Part shown: positions 31,330-41,162 of the stretch, piece after piece
Numbering within the stretch: position 1 is the first letter of the stretch
Layout of the letters: the number at the start of each line of letters is the position of its first letter
From: Rhodanobacter sp.
Lineage (GTDB): Bacteria > Pseudomonadota > Gammaproteobacteria > Xanthomonadales > Rhodanobacteraceae
Assembly: GCA_024711345.1 (NCBI GenBank)
Contig: JANJTA010000017.1
Coordinates: 62,001-126,000, forward strand
Length of the DNA: 64,000 nucleotides
Reading direction: 5' to 3'
Translations under genes and position numbers: made by a program
The notes under the pieces: generated by a model
Database searches by the model: none
Seen by the model: the letters and a program-made list of their open reading frames with translations, nothing else
What the model was told of the DNA's origin: nothing

Positions 31330-33144
31330 TCAGGCCGAAGCGTTGATCACCGCCAGGAAGTCGCGGCCGTAGCGCTTGAGCTTGGCCTCGCCCACGCCGC
31401 TGACCTCGGCCAGTTCGCCCTCGTTGGCCGGCATCGCGCGCAGCATGGCCAGCAAGGTGGCGTCGTGGAACACCACGTAGGGTGGCACGCCCTGCTGCCT
31501 GGCCAGCTTCGTGCGCAGCGCGCGCAGGGCGTCCCACAGGTCCTGCTCCCAGGTCTCGATGCCGAGGCTGCTGCCGGTGACCAGCTTGCTGTCGCGGCGG
31601 CGCCGGCTGGCGCGCTCGGGGCGGGCGTCCTCGCGCAGCTTCACCGGCTGGCCGCCGCTGAGCACGCTGCGGCTGGCCGCGGTGAGGCGCAGGGTGCCGT
31701 AGCCTTCGGCGTCGGCCTCGAGCAGGCCGGCGGCGAGCAACTGGCGGAACACCGAGCGCCACTGCTTCTCGTCCAGATCGGCGCCGATGCCGAAGGTGCT
31801 GAGCCGGTGGTGGTCGAGGGCGAGCACGCGTTCGGTCTCCTCGCCGCGCAGCACGTCGATGACGTGGCCGGAACCGTAGCGCTGGCCGGTGCGGTACACC
31901 GCCGACAGCGCCTTCTGCGCCGGCACCGTGGCGTCCCAGGTTTGCGGCGGCGCGAGGCAGTTGTCGCAGTGGCCGCAGGCACCGGGATGGCTTTCACCGA
32001 ACGCGCCCAGCAACAGCCGGCGGCGGCAGTCGGTGGCCTCGGCGTAGGCCAGCAGCGACTCCAGCTTCTGCCGCTCGACGCGCTTGCGCTCGTCGTCCGA
32101 TTCGGACTGCGCAATCATCTGGCTCATGGTGACCACGTCGGACAGGCCGTAGATCATCCACGCCTCGGCCGGCAGACCGTCGCGGCCGGCGCGGCCGGTC
32201 TCCTGGTAGTAGCCCTCGATGCTGCGCGGCAGGTCCAGGTGCGCCACGAAGCGCACGTCGGGCTTGTCGATGCCCATGCCGAACGCGACGGTGGCGACCA
32301 TCACCACGCCGTCCTCGCGCAGGAAGCGCTGCTGGTTCTTCGCGCGGGTGGCAGCATCCAGCCCGGCGTGGTACGGCAGCGCCTCGACGCCCGACTCGGC
32401 CAGCCAGGCGGCGGTGTCGTCCACCTTGCGCCGGCTGAGGCAGTACACGATGCCGGATTCGCCCTGGTGGCCCTGCAGGAACTCGCCGAGCTGGCGCTTG
32501 GCGTTGTGGCGTAGGCCGACGCGGTAGCCGATGTTCGGCCGGTCGAAGCTGGAGACGAAGCGCCGCGCCTCCTGCAGCGCCAGCCGCTCGACGATCTCCT
32601 CGCGGGTACGCGGGTCGGCGGTGGCGGTGAGCGCGATGCGCGGCACCTGCGGAAAACGCTGGTGCAGCACCACCAGCTCGCGGTACTCGGGGCGGAAGTC
32701 GTGACCCCACTGCGACACGCAGTGCGCCTCGTCGATGGCGAACAGCGCCACCTCGATGCTTTCCAGCAGGCCCAGGAAACGCGGCGTGAGCAGGCGCTCC
32801 GGCGCCACGTAGAGCAGGTTCAGCTCGCCGGCCAGCAGCTGGCGCTCCACCTCGCGCTGCGCTTCCGCGCCGAGGCTGGAGTTGAGATAGGCCGCCGCCA
32901 CGCCGGCTTCGCGCAAGGCGTCCACCTGGTCCTGCATCAACGCGATCAGCGGCGACACCACGATGCCGGTGCCCTGGCGCAGCAGCGCGGGAATCTGGTA
33001 GCACAGCGACTTGCCGCCGCCGGTGGGCATCAGCACCAGCGCGTCGCCGCCCTCGGCCACATGTTCGACCACGGCCTGCTGCTGGCCGCGGAAACTGGGA
33101 TAGCCGAAAACGCTTTGCAGCAGCTCGAGGGCGGAGGCATTCAT
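31330..33144 (-). CDS. recQ: ATP-dependent DNA helicase RecQ
   Basis: A 604-residue RecQ helicase that unwinds DNA 3'-to-5' in repair. Walker A is in [15 protein letters not shown], Walker B is the DEAH box in [19 protein letters not shown], the zinc-binding cysteines are around [12 protein letters not shown], and the HRDC domain is at the C-terminus. The ATG at 33144 gives the normal length; another ATG 9 bases earlier is possible. The frame stays open up to 33576, but only as the shadow of the next gene. Confidence 0.95.
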   Translation of the reverse strand: MNASALELLQSVFGYPSFRGQQQAVVEHVAEGGDALVLMPTGGGKSLCYQIPALLRQGTGIVVSPLIALMQDQVDALREAGVAAAYLNSSLGAEAQREVERQLLAGELNLLYVAPERLLTPRFLGLLESIEVALFAIDEAHCVSQWGHDFRPEYRELVVLHQRFPQVPRIALTATADPRTREEIVERLALQEARRFVSSFDRPNIGYRVGLRHNAKRQLGEFLQGHQGESGIVYCLSRRKVDDTAAWLAESGVEALPYHAGLDAATRAKNQQRFLREDGVVMVATVAFGMGIDKPDVRFVAHLDLPRSIEGYYQETGRAGRDGLPAEAWMIYGLSDVVTMSQMIAQSESDDERKRVERQKLESLLAYAEATDCRRRLLLGAFGESHPGACGHCDNCLAPPQTWDATVPAQKALSAVYRTGQRYGSGHVIDVLRGEETERVLALDHHRLSTFGIGADLDEKQWRSVFRQLLAAGLLEADAEGYGTLRLTAASRSVLSGGQPVKLREDARPERASRRRRDSKLVTGSSLGIETWEQDLWDALRALRTKLARQQGVPPYVVFHDATLLAMLRAMPANEGELAEVSGVGEAKLKRYGRDFLAVINASA

Positions 33145-33218
33145 CGCGCACATGCTAGCAAACCCGCCCGACCCGGCCGCCGGAAAAAGCGGCGACGATG
33201 CGTCGGCTGCGCCGCTGC

Positions 33219-33560
33219 TCAGCCGTCCGGCATGCCCCACAGCGCGTGGTCGAGGTCGCCGTCCAGGCCGAAGCGCGACAGCGGCACGCGGCCGTTCTTC
33301 ACCTCCACGCCTTCGGCGCGCAGCCGCCGCGACTGCTCGCGAAAACCGCGGCTGCCCGGAGGCATCGCGATGTGCCCGCTGGAACGCAGCACGCGGTACC
33401 ACGGCAGCTCCATGCCGTCGGGCACCTCGCCCAGCAGTCGGCCGACCAGCCGCGCCCGCCCGGGCAATCCCGCACGGGCGGCGATGGCGCCGTAGCTGGC
33501 GACGCGGCCGCGCGGGATGGCGGCAATGGCGGCATAGATGCGGGCAGCGGCCTGGTTCAT
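33219..33560 (-). CDS. Alkyltransferase-like (ATL) protein, inactive MGMT homologue
   Basis: A 113-residue protein with the MGMT helix-turn-helix ([21 protein letters not shown]). The active-site PCHR motif of methylguanine methyltransferases is replaced by PWYRV (Trp54), the hallmark of ATL proteins. ATLs bind O6-alkylguanine and flag it for nucleotide excision repair without transferring the alkyl group. It lies just upstream of recQ on the same strand, a DNA-repair pair. Confidence 0.9.
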   Translation of the reverse strand: MNQAAARIYAAIAAIPRGRVASYGAIAARAGLPGRARLVGRLLGEVPDGMELPWYRVLRSSGHIAMPPGSRGFREQSRRLRAEGVEVKNGRVPLSRFGLDGDLDHALWGMPDG

Positions 33561-33626
33561 GGTTCACGCGACGCAAGCGGGGATCCGTGGCAGAGTAGCT
33601 TCCGGTCCCTGTCGAAGGAAGCCGCC

Positions 33627-34031
33627 ATGCGCCACTTCGAAGCCGTGCGTTCCCACCTCGGCAGCCTGCACGAGCTGCGCCAGAACGATCCCTACCTGAT
33701 CAGCTTCGACCTGAAACTGGCGCCGAACCGCTACCAGGGCATCTACCTGGCCGAACTGGAGGACGAGGCGGGGCTGCGCTACCTGCGGGTATCCACCCCG
33801 ATCGGCCCGCTCGCCGGCACCGACCCCGTGCGCTGCCTGCGCTTCAACTGGCAGCAGCGCACCGGCTTTCTCGCGGTGACCGACCTGGACGGCTCGCCCT
33901 ACCTGCACCTGTGCGAAAACCGCCCCTACGATTTCCTCGACCGCGCCGAACTGCAGCGCCTGGTGCGCGAGCTGGGTGTGCTCGGCGACCAGTTGGAACG
34001 TCTGATCGGCGCCGGCGACGACGCGCTGTAG
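33627..34031 (+). CDS. Small protein of unknown function
   Basis: A 134-residue soluble protein, [20 protein letters not shown] at the start, with alternating strands and a C-terminal helix ([20 protein letters not shown]). The alpha-beta-alpha layout recalls YbjN or CesT-like chaperones, but there is no decisive motif. AAGGAA lies 7 bases before the ATG. It is divergent from the ATL gene. Its TAG stop is formed by the first bases of a REP element. I do not assign a function. Confidence 0.75.
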   Translation: MRHFEAVRSHLGSLHELRQNDPYLISFDLKLAPNRYQGIYLAELEDEAGLRYLRVSTPIGPLAGTDPVRCLRFNWQQRTGFLAVTDLDGSPYLHLCENRPYDFLDRAELQRLVRELGVLGDQLERLIGAGDDAL

Positions 34032-34122
34032 GAACCCCGCTCGCGGGCGATGCTCCTGGAGCGGAGATTCGGGATGCGGGATTGGCAAACGCAGAAAGCA
34101 TCGCCCGCCAGCGGGCTCCTGC
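34028..34122. repeat. REP pair, copy 3
   Basis: The left arm 34028-34053 is a diverged form (GTAGGAACCCCGCTCGCGGG) and the right arm 34098-34122 is nearly identical to the other copies. The 44-bp spacer contains GATTCGGGATGCGGGATTGG, similar to the short GGGAATCGGG repeats near 46.2 and 55.0 kb. The TAG in the left arm is the stop codon of the preceding gene. Confidence 0.88.
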
Positions 34123-34134
34123 ACATGGCGCCGC

Positions 34135-35247
34135 TCAGGACGCCATGCGGAACACCACCACCAGCCCGTAGGCCAGCAGCGCGGTGACCGGCAGGGTCAG
34201 GATCCACGCCCACACCATGCGCTCGACCACCGACCAGCGGATCGAGTTGAAACGCTTGGCCGCGCCCACGCCCATGATCGAGGCAGACACGTTGTGGGTG
34301 GTCGACACCGGAATGCCGAAGGCCGAGGCGGCCAGGATGACCGCGGCCGAACTGGTCTCGGCGGCGAAGCCGTTGATCGGGTGCAGCTTGACCATCTTGT
34401 GACCGAGCGTCTTGATGATGCGCCAGCCGCCACCGGCGGTGCCGGCGGCCATGGTCAACGCGGAGACCACCTTCACCCATACCGGAATCTCGAAGCCGCC
34501 GGCCGGATTGCCGTCGATACGCAGGAAGCCCAGCCACACCGGCAGGTGGTCGAACTGATGGGCGGCGGTGGCGCCGGCCAGCGCCAGCGCGATGATGCCC
34601 ATGCTCTTCTGCGCGTCGTTCATGCCGTGCGCCACGCCCATCGCGCTGGCCGAAACGATCTGCGCCTTGCCGAAGAAGAAGTTGACGAACGGGGTGCGCC
34701 CGAAGCGTCGCAGCCAGCCGTGCCGGTTCGCGAACCAGGCCAGCAGCGCATACAGCGCGCCCATCAGGAAGAAGCCGATGATGAAACCCGCCACCGGCGA
34801 GAGCACCATCGGGATGATCACCTTGGGCACCACGCCGTGGCCCTTCAGCACGCTGCCCTCGACCCAGACCACCGCGTCGAAGTTGTTGCCCGAAGCCGCC
34901 AGCGCCGCACCCACCAGCGCGCCGATCAGCGCATGGCTCGAGCTGGACGGCAGGCCCAGCCACCAGGTGATCAGGTTCCACACGATGGCCGCCAGCAGCG
35001 CGCAGATCAGCAGCTGCGAGCCCATCTCGATCACCCCGGCGTTGATCAGCCCGGAGGCGATGGTGGCCGCCACCGCGGTGCCCATGAACGCGCCGACCAG
35101 GTTGGTGCCGGCCGCCAGCAGCACCGCCTGACCCGGCGAGAGCACCTTGGTCGCCACCACCGTGGCGATCGAGTTGGCGGTGTCGTGGAAACCGTTGATG
35201 TAGGTGAAGACCAGCGCAATCACCACCACCGCGATGACGATGCTCAT
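34135..35247 (-). CDS. PiT-family inorganic phosphate transporter
   Basis: A 370-residue inner-membrane transporter. The duplicated PiT signatures are visible: YINGFHDTANSIATVVATK near the N-terminus and GMNDAQKSMGIIAL in the second half. The family moves metal-phosphate with protons. The DUF47/PhoU-like partner gene lies 87 bp upstream on the same strand, the standard pairing. Confidence 0.93.
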   Translation of the reverse strand: MSIVIAVVVIALVFTYINGFHDTANSIATVVATKVLSPGQAVLLAAGTNLVGAFMGTAVAATIASGLINAGVIEMGSQLLICALLAAIVWNLITWWLGLPSSSSHALIGALVGAALAASGNNFDAVVWVEGSVLKGHGVVPKVIIPMVLSPVAGFIIGFFLMGALYALLAWFANRHGWLRRFGRTPFVNFFFGKAQIVSASAMGVAHGMNDAQKSMGIIALALAGATAAHQFDHLPVWLGFLRIDGNPAGGFEIPVWVKVVSALTMAAGTAGGGWRIIKTLGHKMVKLHPINGFAAETSSAAVILAASAFGIPVSTTHNVSASIMGVGAAKRFNSIRWSVVERMVWAWILTLPVTALLAYGLVVVFRMAS

Positions 35248-35334
35248 GCGCGGCCCCCGATCGGGCCGGAGGAGGTGTGCGACACCGGCAGCACGGCCGG
35301 GCAGGACGGAACAGGCGAGGTCACCGGCGCGGCC

Positions 35335-35973
35335 TCAGGAATTCTTCAGCACGATCGAATAGACGATGTTGCCGACGTCGCGGCACTTGTCGATGGCCTT
35401 CTCGATCAGCTCGAACAGGTCCTTCGCCAGCATCGCCCGCATCGCGTCGCCGCCTTCCGTGTACAGCGTGCGATACGGCGCCAGCAGCATGCGGTCGCCT
35501 TCCGATTCCAGTGCCTGCAGGCGGTCCTGCAGCTTCTTCACCGGGTCGATGCGCAGGCCGCGGCGCAGCTCGCCGATCATCTCGGCGACCACCTCGCTGG
35601 AACGATGCAGCACCAGCGTGCGCTGGGCGAAATCCACTCCGGCCAGGCGCTCGGCCACGATCTCGTAGCGCTCGGCGAACTTCTCGATGGTCTTGGGAAT
35701 CTTGTACAGCGCCGAGTTCAGCGCCTCGATGTCCTCGCGGTCGAGCGCGGTGACGAAGGTATTCACCAGCTCCTCGCTGATCTGCGCGGCCAGCGCCTTC
35801 TCGCGCGCGCGGGTGGCGGCGAAGGCCGCCATCACCGGGCCCTGGCCGGGCCGGGTCAGCAGGTCATGCAGGGCGCCGGCACTTTCGCAGACGGTGGCGG
35901 CGCTTTGTTCGAGCAGCCCGTAGAACTTGTCGCCTTTGCCGAAAATCGTCTGCAATGAAAACATGCGGGCCAT
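35335..35973 (-). CDS. DUF47 PhoU-like partner of PiT transporter
   Basis: A 212-residue all-helical protein of the DUF47 family (starts MARMFSLQTIFGKGDKFYGL; a second ATG lies 9 bases in). Family members accompany PiT transporters and probably modulate them. It is first in a two-gene operon. Confidence 0.9.
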   Translation of the reverse strand: MARMFSLQTIFGKGDKFYGLLEQSAATVCESAGALHDLLTRPGQGPVMAAFAATRAREKALAAQISEELVNTFVTALDREDIEALNSALYKIPKTIEKFAERYEIVAERLAGVDFAQRTLVLHRSSEVVAEMIGELRRGLRIDPVKKLQDRLQALESEGDRMLLAPYRTLYTEGGDAMRAMLAKDLFELIEKAIDKCRDVGNIVYSIVLKNS

Positions 35974-36100
35974 GCCTGAAGGGGTTGGATGACGGCCATA
36001 TTACAGGACGCCCGTGTTGCCCCGCATCAATGCCCCCGGTGAACGGCGGCCCGCGCAACCCTTACACTGTGCCCATGCAGCCTGCCCCATCATCGCCGCG

Positions 36101-37423
36101 ATGCTGACCGAAATCGCGCTCGTCCTCGTGCTGGCCCTGTGCAACGGCTTCTTCGCGCTGTCGGAGATGGCGCTGGTGGCCTCGCGCAAGAGCCGCCTCA
36201 AGCAGATGGCGCGCGACAGCCGCAAGGCCGCCACCGCCCTGCGCCACGCCGAGGCGCCGGAGCGCTTCCTGTCCACGGTGCAGGTCGGCATCACTGTGCT
36301 GATGCTGGTCACCGGCGGGGTCGCCGGCGACAAGATAGGCGGCCACATCGCCGCGTTGCTGCAACATGACACGTGGGCTTGGCTGGCCCCATATGCCCGT
36401 GCCATCGGTATTGCGCTCGGCTTCGTGCTGATCTCGTTCATCCAGATCGTGGTCGGCGAGCTGGTGCCCAAGCGGCTGGCGCTGTCGGCGCCGGAAAAGG
36501 TCTCCTCGTATGCAGCGTTCCCGATGCTGCTGCTGTCGTATCTGACCGCGCCGTTCGTGTGGCTGCTGAACGCGTCCAGCAACCTGCTGCTGCGCCTGCT
36601 GCGGGTCAACACGCAGGGCAGCGGCGTGGTCACGGAGGAGGAGATCCGCCTGCTGGTGGCCGAGAGCGCCGAGCAGGGCGTGCTCGACGCCGACGAGCAC
36701 AACATGGTCAACCGCGTGCTGCGCCTGGGCGACCGCACGGTGGACAGCGTGATGACCCCGCGCATGCGCATCGCCTGGCTGGACATCGCGGCGACCCGCG
36801 AGGAGAACATCGCGGTGCTGCGCGAGACCCCGTATTCGTGCTACCCGGTGTACCGCGGCGACGAGAGCGAGGTGGTCGGCGTGGTCGAGGTCAAGCGCCT
36901 GCTGCACAGCTTCGCCGAAGGCACGCCGGAACTGTTCGGCCACCTGGCCAAGCCGCTGTTCGTGCCGGCCACCGCACGCGCGCTGGACCTGCTGGAGGAA
37001 TTCCGCGACGCCGAGACGCCGCTGGCGCTGGTGGTGGACGAGTACGGCGACATCGAGGGCGTGGTCACCGTCAACGACCTGCTGGCGGCGGTGGTCGGCG
37101 CCAGCCAGATCGGTCATGCCGGCAGCAGCGAGGACAGCCCGATCAAGCGGCGCGCCGACGGCAGCTGGCTGATCGACGGCAGCCTGTCCACCGACGACCT
37201 GCGCGAGCTGCTGCAGCTCGGCGAACTGCCCGGCGAGGACGAGCACGAGTACCGCACCGCCGCCGGCATGGTGATGACCGCGCTCGGCCACATCCCGCAG
37301 ACCGGCGAAGAGTTTGCCTGGCACGGCATCCGCTTCGAGGTGGTCGACCTGGACGGCGCGCGCATCGACAAGCTGCTGGTCACGCCGCCGCCCAAGCTGG
37401 AACTGTCCGACAACGAGCAATAG
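36101..37423 (+). CDS. CNNM/CorC-type membrane protein with CBS domains
   Basis: A 440-residue protein: DUF21 membrane domain with about four helices (LTEIALVLVLALCNGFFALS at the N-terminus), a pair of CBS domains (about 200-330; VMTPRMRIAWLD, VVDEYGDIEGVVT), and a CorC_HlyC C-terminal domain. Family members are linked to magnesium/cobalt efflux or resistance. The ATG at 36101 places the first helix at the N-terminus; the in-frame ATG at 36014 would add 29 unlikely residues. Confidence 0.9.
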   Translation: MLTEIALVLVLALCNGFFALSEMALVASRKSRLKQMARDSRKAATALRHAEAPERFLSTVQVGITVLMLVTGGVAGDKIGGHIAALLQHDTWAWLAPYARAIGIALGFVLISFIQIVVGELVPKRLALSAPEKVSSYAAFPMLLLSYLTAPFVWLLNASSNLLLRLLRVNTQGSGVVTEEEIRLLVAESAEQGVLDADEHNMVNRVLRLGDRTVDSVMTPRMRIAWLDIAATREENIAVLRETPYSCYPVYRGDESEVVGVVEVKRLLHSFAEGTPELFGHLAKPLFVPATARALDLLEEFRDAETPLALVVDEYGDIEGVVTVNDLLAAVVGASQIGHAGSSEDSPIKRRADGSWLIDGSLSTDDLRELLQLGELPGEDEHEYRTAAGMVMTALGHIPQTGEEFAWHGIRFEVVDLDGARIDKLLVTPPPKLELSDNEQ

Positions 37424-37432
37424 CCGTTGTGG

Positions 37433-37541
37433 CGCCTCCCCTTGCTCGCCGGGGGAGGCGGGAGGGGATAAGGTTCTTCGCACCGCTCCGACAAAAGCAC
37501 CCCGCTCCGGCCCTCCCCTGCTGCGCCGGGGAGGGAGCAAG
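37433..37541. repeat. Intergenic repeat, GGCCCTCCCCTGCTGCGCC family, copy 1
   Basis: Starts GGCGCCTCCCCTTGC and ends CCGGGGAGGGAGCAAG. The 20-mer CGGCCCTCCCCTGCTGCGCC at 37508-37527 occurs again unchanged at 44914-44933. The ends are complementary (CTCCCCTTGCTCGCC with GGGGAGGGAGCAAGG), so the transcript can fold. It lies between convergent genes. Confidence 0.75.
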
Positions 37542-37546
37542 GCCGG

Positions 37547-38305
37547 CTATCTGCCCTTCGCCAGGCCCGCCATCCGCTGCGCGTCGGCGAGGATGCCGTG
37601 CAGCACGCGCAGCTCGCGTGCGTCCGGCTGGGCGCGCTGAAACAGCTTGCGCAGGCGCAGCATGATCGTGGTGGGCTCGCGACCCTTGTGGAAGTCGATG
37701 TCATCCAGCGTCTGCGCCAGGTGGCGGTAGAACTGCTCCATCTGCGCCGCGTCGGCCAGCGGCTCGTCATGTTCCGGCGGCGGCGCCGGCGGCGCGTCGC
37801 CGAGCATCGCCATGCGCATTTCATAGGCCATCACCTGCACGGCCTGCGCCAGGTTGAGCGAGCTGAAATCGTCCACGCTGGGAATGCGCACCATCGCGTG
37901 GCAGTGCGCCAGTTCCTCGTTCTCCAGCCCGGTGCGTTCGTTGCCGAACACCAGCGCCACCTGCTCGCCGCGGGCCGCCGCGGCCAGCGCCCGCCGCGCC
38001 GCCTCGCGCGGGGAGAGCTCCGGCAGGTTCACGCCGCGCCGGCGCGCCGACAGGCCCAGCGCCAGGCTGCTGCCAGCCAGGCCGTCGACAAGCTCGGCAT
38101 GGATGCCGGCATGGGCCAGCACGTCGTCCGCCCCGGCGGCCAGCGCATTCGCCTCCGGGTCGGGAAAACGGTGCGGCGCGACCAGTTCCATGCGGGCGAA
38201 GCCCATCGTGCGGATCGCCCGCGCCGCGCTGCCGATGTTGCCCGGATGCGAGGTGCGCACCAGCACGTAGCGGAAGCGGGCGGCGAGTTGCTCAGGATCG
38301 ATCAT
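37547..38305 (-). CDS. trmJ: tRNA 2'-O-methyltransferase TrmJ
   Basis: A 252-residue SPOUT methyltransferase: HPGNIGSAARAIRTMGF near the N-terminus, VALVFGNERTGLENEEL and IPSVDDFSSLNLAQAVQVM form the trefoil-knot SAM site. TrmJ methylates position 32 of the tRNA anticodon loop. The C-terminal extension matches proteobacterial TrmJ. It is divergent from suhB, a conserved neighbour. Confidence 0.92.
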   Translation of the reverse strand: MIDPEQLAARFRYVLVRTSHPGNIGSAARAIRTMGFARMELVAPHRFPDPEANALAAGADDVLAHAGIHAELVDGLAGSSLALGLSARRRGVNLPELSPREAARRALAAAARGEQVALVFGNERTGLENEELAHCHAMVRIPSVDDFSSLNLAQAVQVMAYEMRMAMLGDAPPAPPPEHDEPLADAAQMEQFYRHLAQTLDDIDFHKGREPTTIMLRLRKLFQRAQPDARELRVLHGILADAQRMAGLAKGR

Positions 38306-38373
38306 GCGCAGGACGACTGACGACAGGAACCGGCAAGGATAGCGGACGCGGGGCGGCCCGGCGCCGCCTCTGC

Positions 38374-38379
38374 TAGAAT
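38374..38379 (+). promoter_or_regulatory. Candidate -10 box for suhB
   Basis: TAGAAT in TGCTAGAATCGCC, with TG one base upstream as in an extended -10. It lies about 40 bp before the start codon of suhB. A matching -35 is not clear. Confidence 0.4.
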
Positions 38380-38419
38380 CGCCGGCCGCAGCCCAAGCTC
38401 TCTTCCAAAGTCGATACCC

Positions 38420-39223
38420 ATGGCCCGACCCCACGTCACGATCGCGGCGCGCGCCGCCCGTTCCGCAGGCAACGTGATCCTGCGCTACATGAACCGCATC
38501 GACGGCCTCAACGTCGTCGAGAAGCAGCAGATGGACTTCGTCTCCGAGGTCGACAAGCTGGCCGAGGCGGAAATCATCAAGGAACTGCGCCGCGCCTACC
38601 CCGACCACGCGATCCTCGCCGAAGAAAGCGGTGCGCTCGGCAAGGGGCCGCTGACCTGGGTGATCGACCCGCTGGACGGTACCCACAATTACCTGCGCAG
38701 CATCCCGCACTTCTGCGTGTCGATCGCGTTGCTGGAAAAGGGCGTGCCGGTCCACGCGGTGATCTTCGATCCGCTGCGCGACGAGCTGTACACCGCCAGC
38801 AAGGGCGACGGCGCCTACCTCAATGACCGGCGCATGCGCGTCGGCAAGCGCGAGAACCTGGGCGGCGCGATGATCGCCACCGGCTTCCCCTTCCGCCAGC
38901 GCACGCACCTCGCCGCGCAGCTCGACATGACCCGCGCCATCCTCGGCCAGGCCGAGGACATCCGCCGCTCCGGCTCCGCCGCGCTGGATCTCGCCTACGT
39001 CGCCGCCGGACGCTACGACGGCTACTTCGAGATCGGCCTGAAGCCATGGGACATGGCCGCCGGCGTGCTGCTGGTGCACGAGGCGGGTGGGCGCTATTGC
39101 GACTTCGCCGGCCGCGACGGCATCCCGGAGAGCGGCAACCTCGTCGCCGGCAACCTCAACGTGGCCAAGGCGATGGTCGACGCGATCGGGCAGCAGGCCA
39201 CGCCGGAATTGCTCAAGGCCTGA
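38420..39223 (+). CDS. suhB: Inositol-1-monophosphatase SuhB
   Basis: A 267-residue magnesium-dependent phosphatase. The metal-binding motifs are ILAEESGA, WVIDPLDGTHNYLR and KPWDMAAGVLLVHEAGG. SuhB dephosphorylates inositol phosphate and in enterics also joins ribosomal-RNA antitermination complexes. No strong ribosome site precedes the ATG. A hairpin terminator lies downstream. Confidence 0.94.
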   Translation: MARPHVTIAARAARSAGNVILRYMNRIDGLNVVEKQQMDFVSEVDKLAEAEIIKELRRAYPDHAILAEESGALGKGPLTWVIDPLDGTHNYLRSIPHFCVSIALLEKGVPVHAVIFDPLRDELYTASKGDGAYLNDRRMRVGKRENLGGAMIATGFPFRQRTHLAAQLDMTRAILGQAEDIRRSGSAALDLAYVAAGRYDGYFEIGLKPWDMAAGVLLVHEAGGRYCDFAGRDGIPESGNLVAGNLNVAKAMVDAIGQQATPELLKA

Positions 39224-39248
39224 GCGGCTAGCCCGATTGAATGAGCGG

Positions 39249-39275
39249 AGGCGCCTGCGGGCGCCTTCCTTCGTT
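39249..39275. terminator. Hairpin terminator between suhB and hda
   Basis: AGGCGCC (39249-39255) pairs with GGCGCCT (39260-39266) over a 4-base loop, followed by a pyrimidine-rich tail. It lies between convergent genes and may act in both directions. Confidence 0.6.
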
Positions 39276-39974
39276 TCAGGATGTCGCCTCGCGCAGGAAG
39301 TCGCGCAGGAACGGGATGGTGATGCGCCGCTGCGCGGCCAGCGACGCGACATCCAGCCGATCGAGCAGGTCGAGCAGCGCGCCCAGGTCGCGCGTGTGGC
39401 GGGCGAACAACCAGTCCAGCACGCCGTCGTCCAGCTCGATGCCGCGGGCGGCGGCCTGCGCCTTCAGCACCGCGCGGCGTTCGCCGTCGTCCAGCGGTTT
39501 CAGCGCGAACCGGGTGCAGGCGCCGAGGCGCGAGCGCAGGTCGGGCAGTGCGATGCCGAGCTGGGCCGGCGCGGCATCGGCGGCAAACAGCAGCGCGCTG
39601 CCTTCGGCTTTGGCGCGGTTGTACAGGTCGAACAGCGCGTGTTCCGCGTCGCGGTTGCCAACCGTCGCTCCGAGGTCGTCCAGCGCCAGCAGCTCGCTGC
39701 CGGCGACGCCACGCAGGGCTGCGGGGTGATCGGTAAGTGTGGCCAGCGGCAGGTACTGCACCTGCCGCCCGGTCGCACTCGCTGCCTGGCAGGCGGCCAT
39801 GAGCAAATGGCTGCGGCCGCTGCCGCTGGCGCCGTACAGGTAGACCCACGGTGCGCCCGGTTGCAGCGCCAGGGCCTGTACCGCGGCCAGCGCGGCGGCG
39901 TTGGCGCCCGCGTGGAAATGCTCGAAGCGCTGGCGACGCGGCCAGCGCAGCGCCAGCGGCAACTGCGGGATCAT
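39276..39974 (-). CDS. hda: DnaA-homologue Hda, replication regulator
   Basis: A 232-residue AAA+ protein homologous to the DnaA core. The N-terminus IPQLPLAL is a beta-clamp-binding motif, as in E. coli Hda. The P-loop is GASGSGRSHLL, with Arg in place of Lys, which also occurs in E. coli Hda. With the clamp it promotes ATP hydrolysis on DnaA after initiation. Its ATG overlaps the stop of the AI-2E gene (ATGA). Confidence 0.92.
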   Translation of the reverse strand: MIPQLPLALRWPRRQRFEHFHAGANAAALAAVQALALQPGAPWVYLYGASGSGRSHLLMAACQAASATGRQVQYLPLATLTDHPAALRGVAGSELLALDDLGATVGNRDAEHALFDLYNRAKAEGSALLFAADAAPAQLGIALPDLRSRLGACTRFALKPLDDGERRAVLKAQAAARGIELDDGVLDWLFARHTRDLGALLDLLDRLDVASLAAQRRITIPFLRDFLREATS

Positions 39975-41149
39975 GGTTCGGCCCGGTCGTCCCGCGGCGG
40001 CTCGACCGTGGTCTCGACCGCGCCGTCGCGATGCACGGCCAGCTCCACCTCGGCAATCACCGGATCGTCCGGCCCCGCCCGGGTGTACAGCTCGCTCATG
40101 CGGTAGCGTTCGATCAGGTAGCGCAGCAGCACCATGATCACCGACGCCGCCGGCAGCGCCAGCAGCACGCCGAGGAAGCCGAACAGGTAGCCGCCGGCCA
40201 GCACGGCGAACATCACCGCCACCGGGTGCAACCCGATCTTGTCGCCGACCAGCTTGGGCACCAGCACGTAGCCTTCCAGCAACTGGCCGACCGCGAACAC
40301 GCCGCACACCAGCAACACGTGGGCCCAATCGCCGTACTGCACCAGCGCGGCGACGATCGCCGCCACGAAACCGATGATGAAGCCCAGGTACGGCACGAAG
40401 CTGAGCAGGCCGGCGACCATGCCGATCAGCGGCCCCACGGTCAGCCCCATCACGCCGAGGCCGGCACCGTAGAACACGCCCAGCGCCAGCATCACCAGCA
40501 ATTGGCCGCGCACGAAGGCGCCGAGGATCTGGTCCGACTCGCGGGCCAGGTAGGCGACGGTGGGCTGGATCGAGCGCGGCAGCACGGCGTCGACCTTCGC
40601 CACCAGCCGATCCCAGTCGCGCAGCAGGTAGAACGCCACCACCGGGATCAGCACCAGGTTGGTCAGCCACATCGCGATGCCGAGCCCGCCGCGCGAAACC
40701 TTGCCCAGCACCGAGGTGGCGACGCCGCCGATCGAGCCGATGTGCGCCTTGATCGCGACCAGCAGGCGGTCGCTGTCGAAGGTGTGCGGGTCCAGGTGCA
40801 ATCGCGCCTGCAGCCACGGCCACACGGTGTTCTGCGCCCAGTCGCCGTAGCGCGGCAGGTTGCTGATCAGGTTCTCGATCTGGCGCGCGATCAGCGGGAT
40901 CAGCAGCAGCAGCACGCCGACCACCACGACCATGATCACCACGAACACGATGGTGGCCGCCCACATCCGCTTCAGCCCCAGCCGTTCCAGCCGGTCGGCC
41001 AGCGGGTCGCCCAGGTAGGCCAGCATGGCGGCCACCGCGAACGGCATCAGCACCGGCGCCAGCAGCCAGATCAGCCAGATCAGCCAGACGATGGCCGCCG
41101 TGATGGCGAGCAGTTGCCAGCGGCGCGAAAGGTCCTTGTCCTGATTCAC
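39971..41149 (-). CDS. AI-2E/PerM-family membrane protein
   Basis: A 392-residue inner-membrane protein of the AI-2E exporter family with about seven to eight helices. GGYLFGFLGVLLALPAASVI near the C-terminus is the family signature. Proposed roles range from autoinducer export to sodium/proton antiport; none is shown here. GTG start with GGGAG upstream. It lies between DUF2066 and hda in one operon, a conserved order. Confidence 0.88.
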   Translation of the reverse strand: MNQDKDLSRRWQLLAITAAIVWLIWLIWLLAPVLMPFAVAAMLAYLGDPLADRLERLGLKRMWAATIVFVVIMVVVVGVLLLLIPLIARQIENLISNLPRYGDWAQNTVWPWLQARLHLDPHTFDSDRLLVAIKAHIGSIGGVATSVLGKVSRGGLGIAMWLTNLVLIPVVAFYLLRDWDRLVAKVDAVLPRSIQPTVAYLARESDQILGAFVRGQLLVMLALGVFYGAGLGVMGLTVGPLIGMVAGLLSFVPYLGFIIGFVAAIVAALVQYGDWAHVLLVCGVFAVGQLLEGYVLVPKLVGDKIGLHPVAVMFAVLAGGYLFGFLGVLLALPAASVIMVLLRYLIERYRMSELYTRAGPDDPVIAEVELAVHRDGAVETTVEPPRDDRAEP

Positions 41150-41162
41150 CCGATAGCTCCCT

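Noticed and set aside
33145..33576. Upstream extension of the recQ frame by about 144 codons
   Set aside because: The frame stays open only because it overlaps the ATL gene in another phase. RecQ proteins begin at the motif right after the ATG at 33144.
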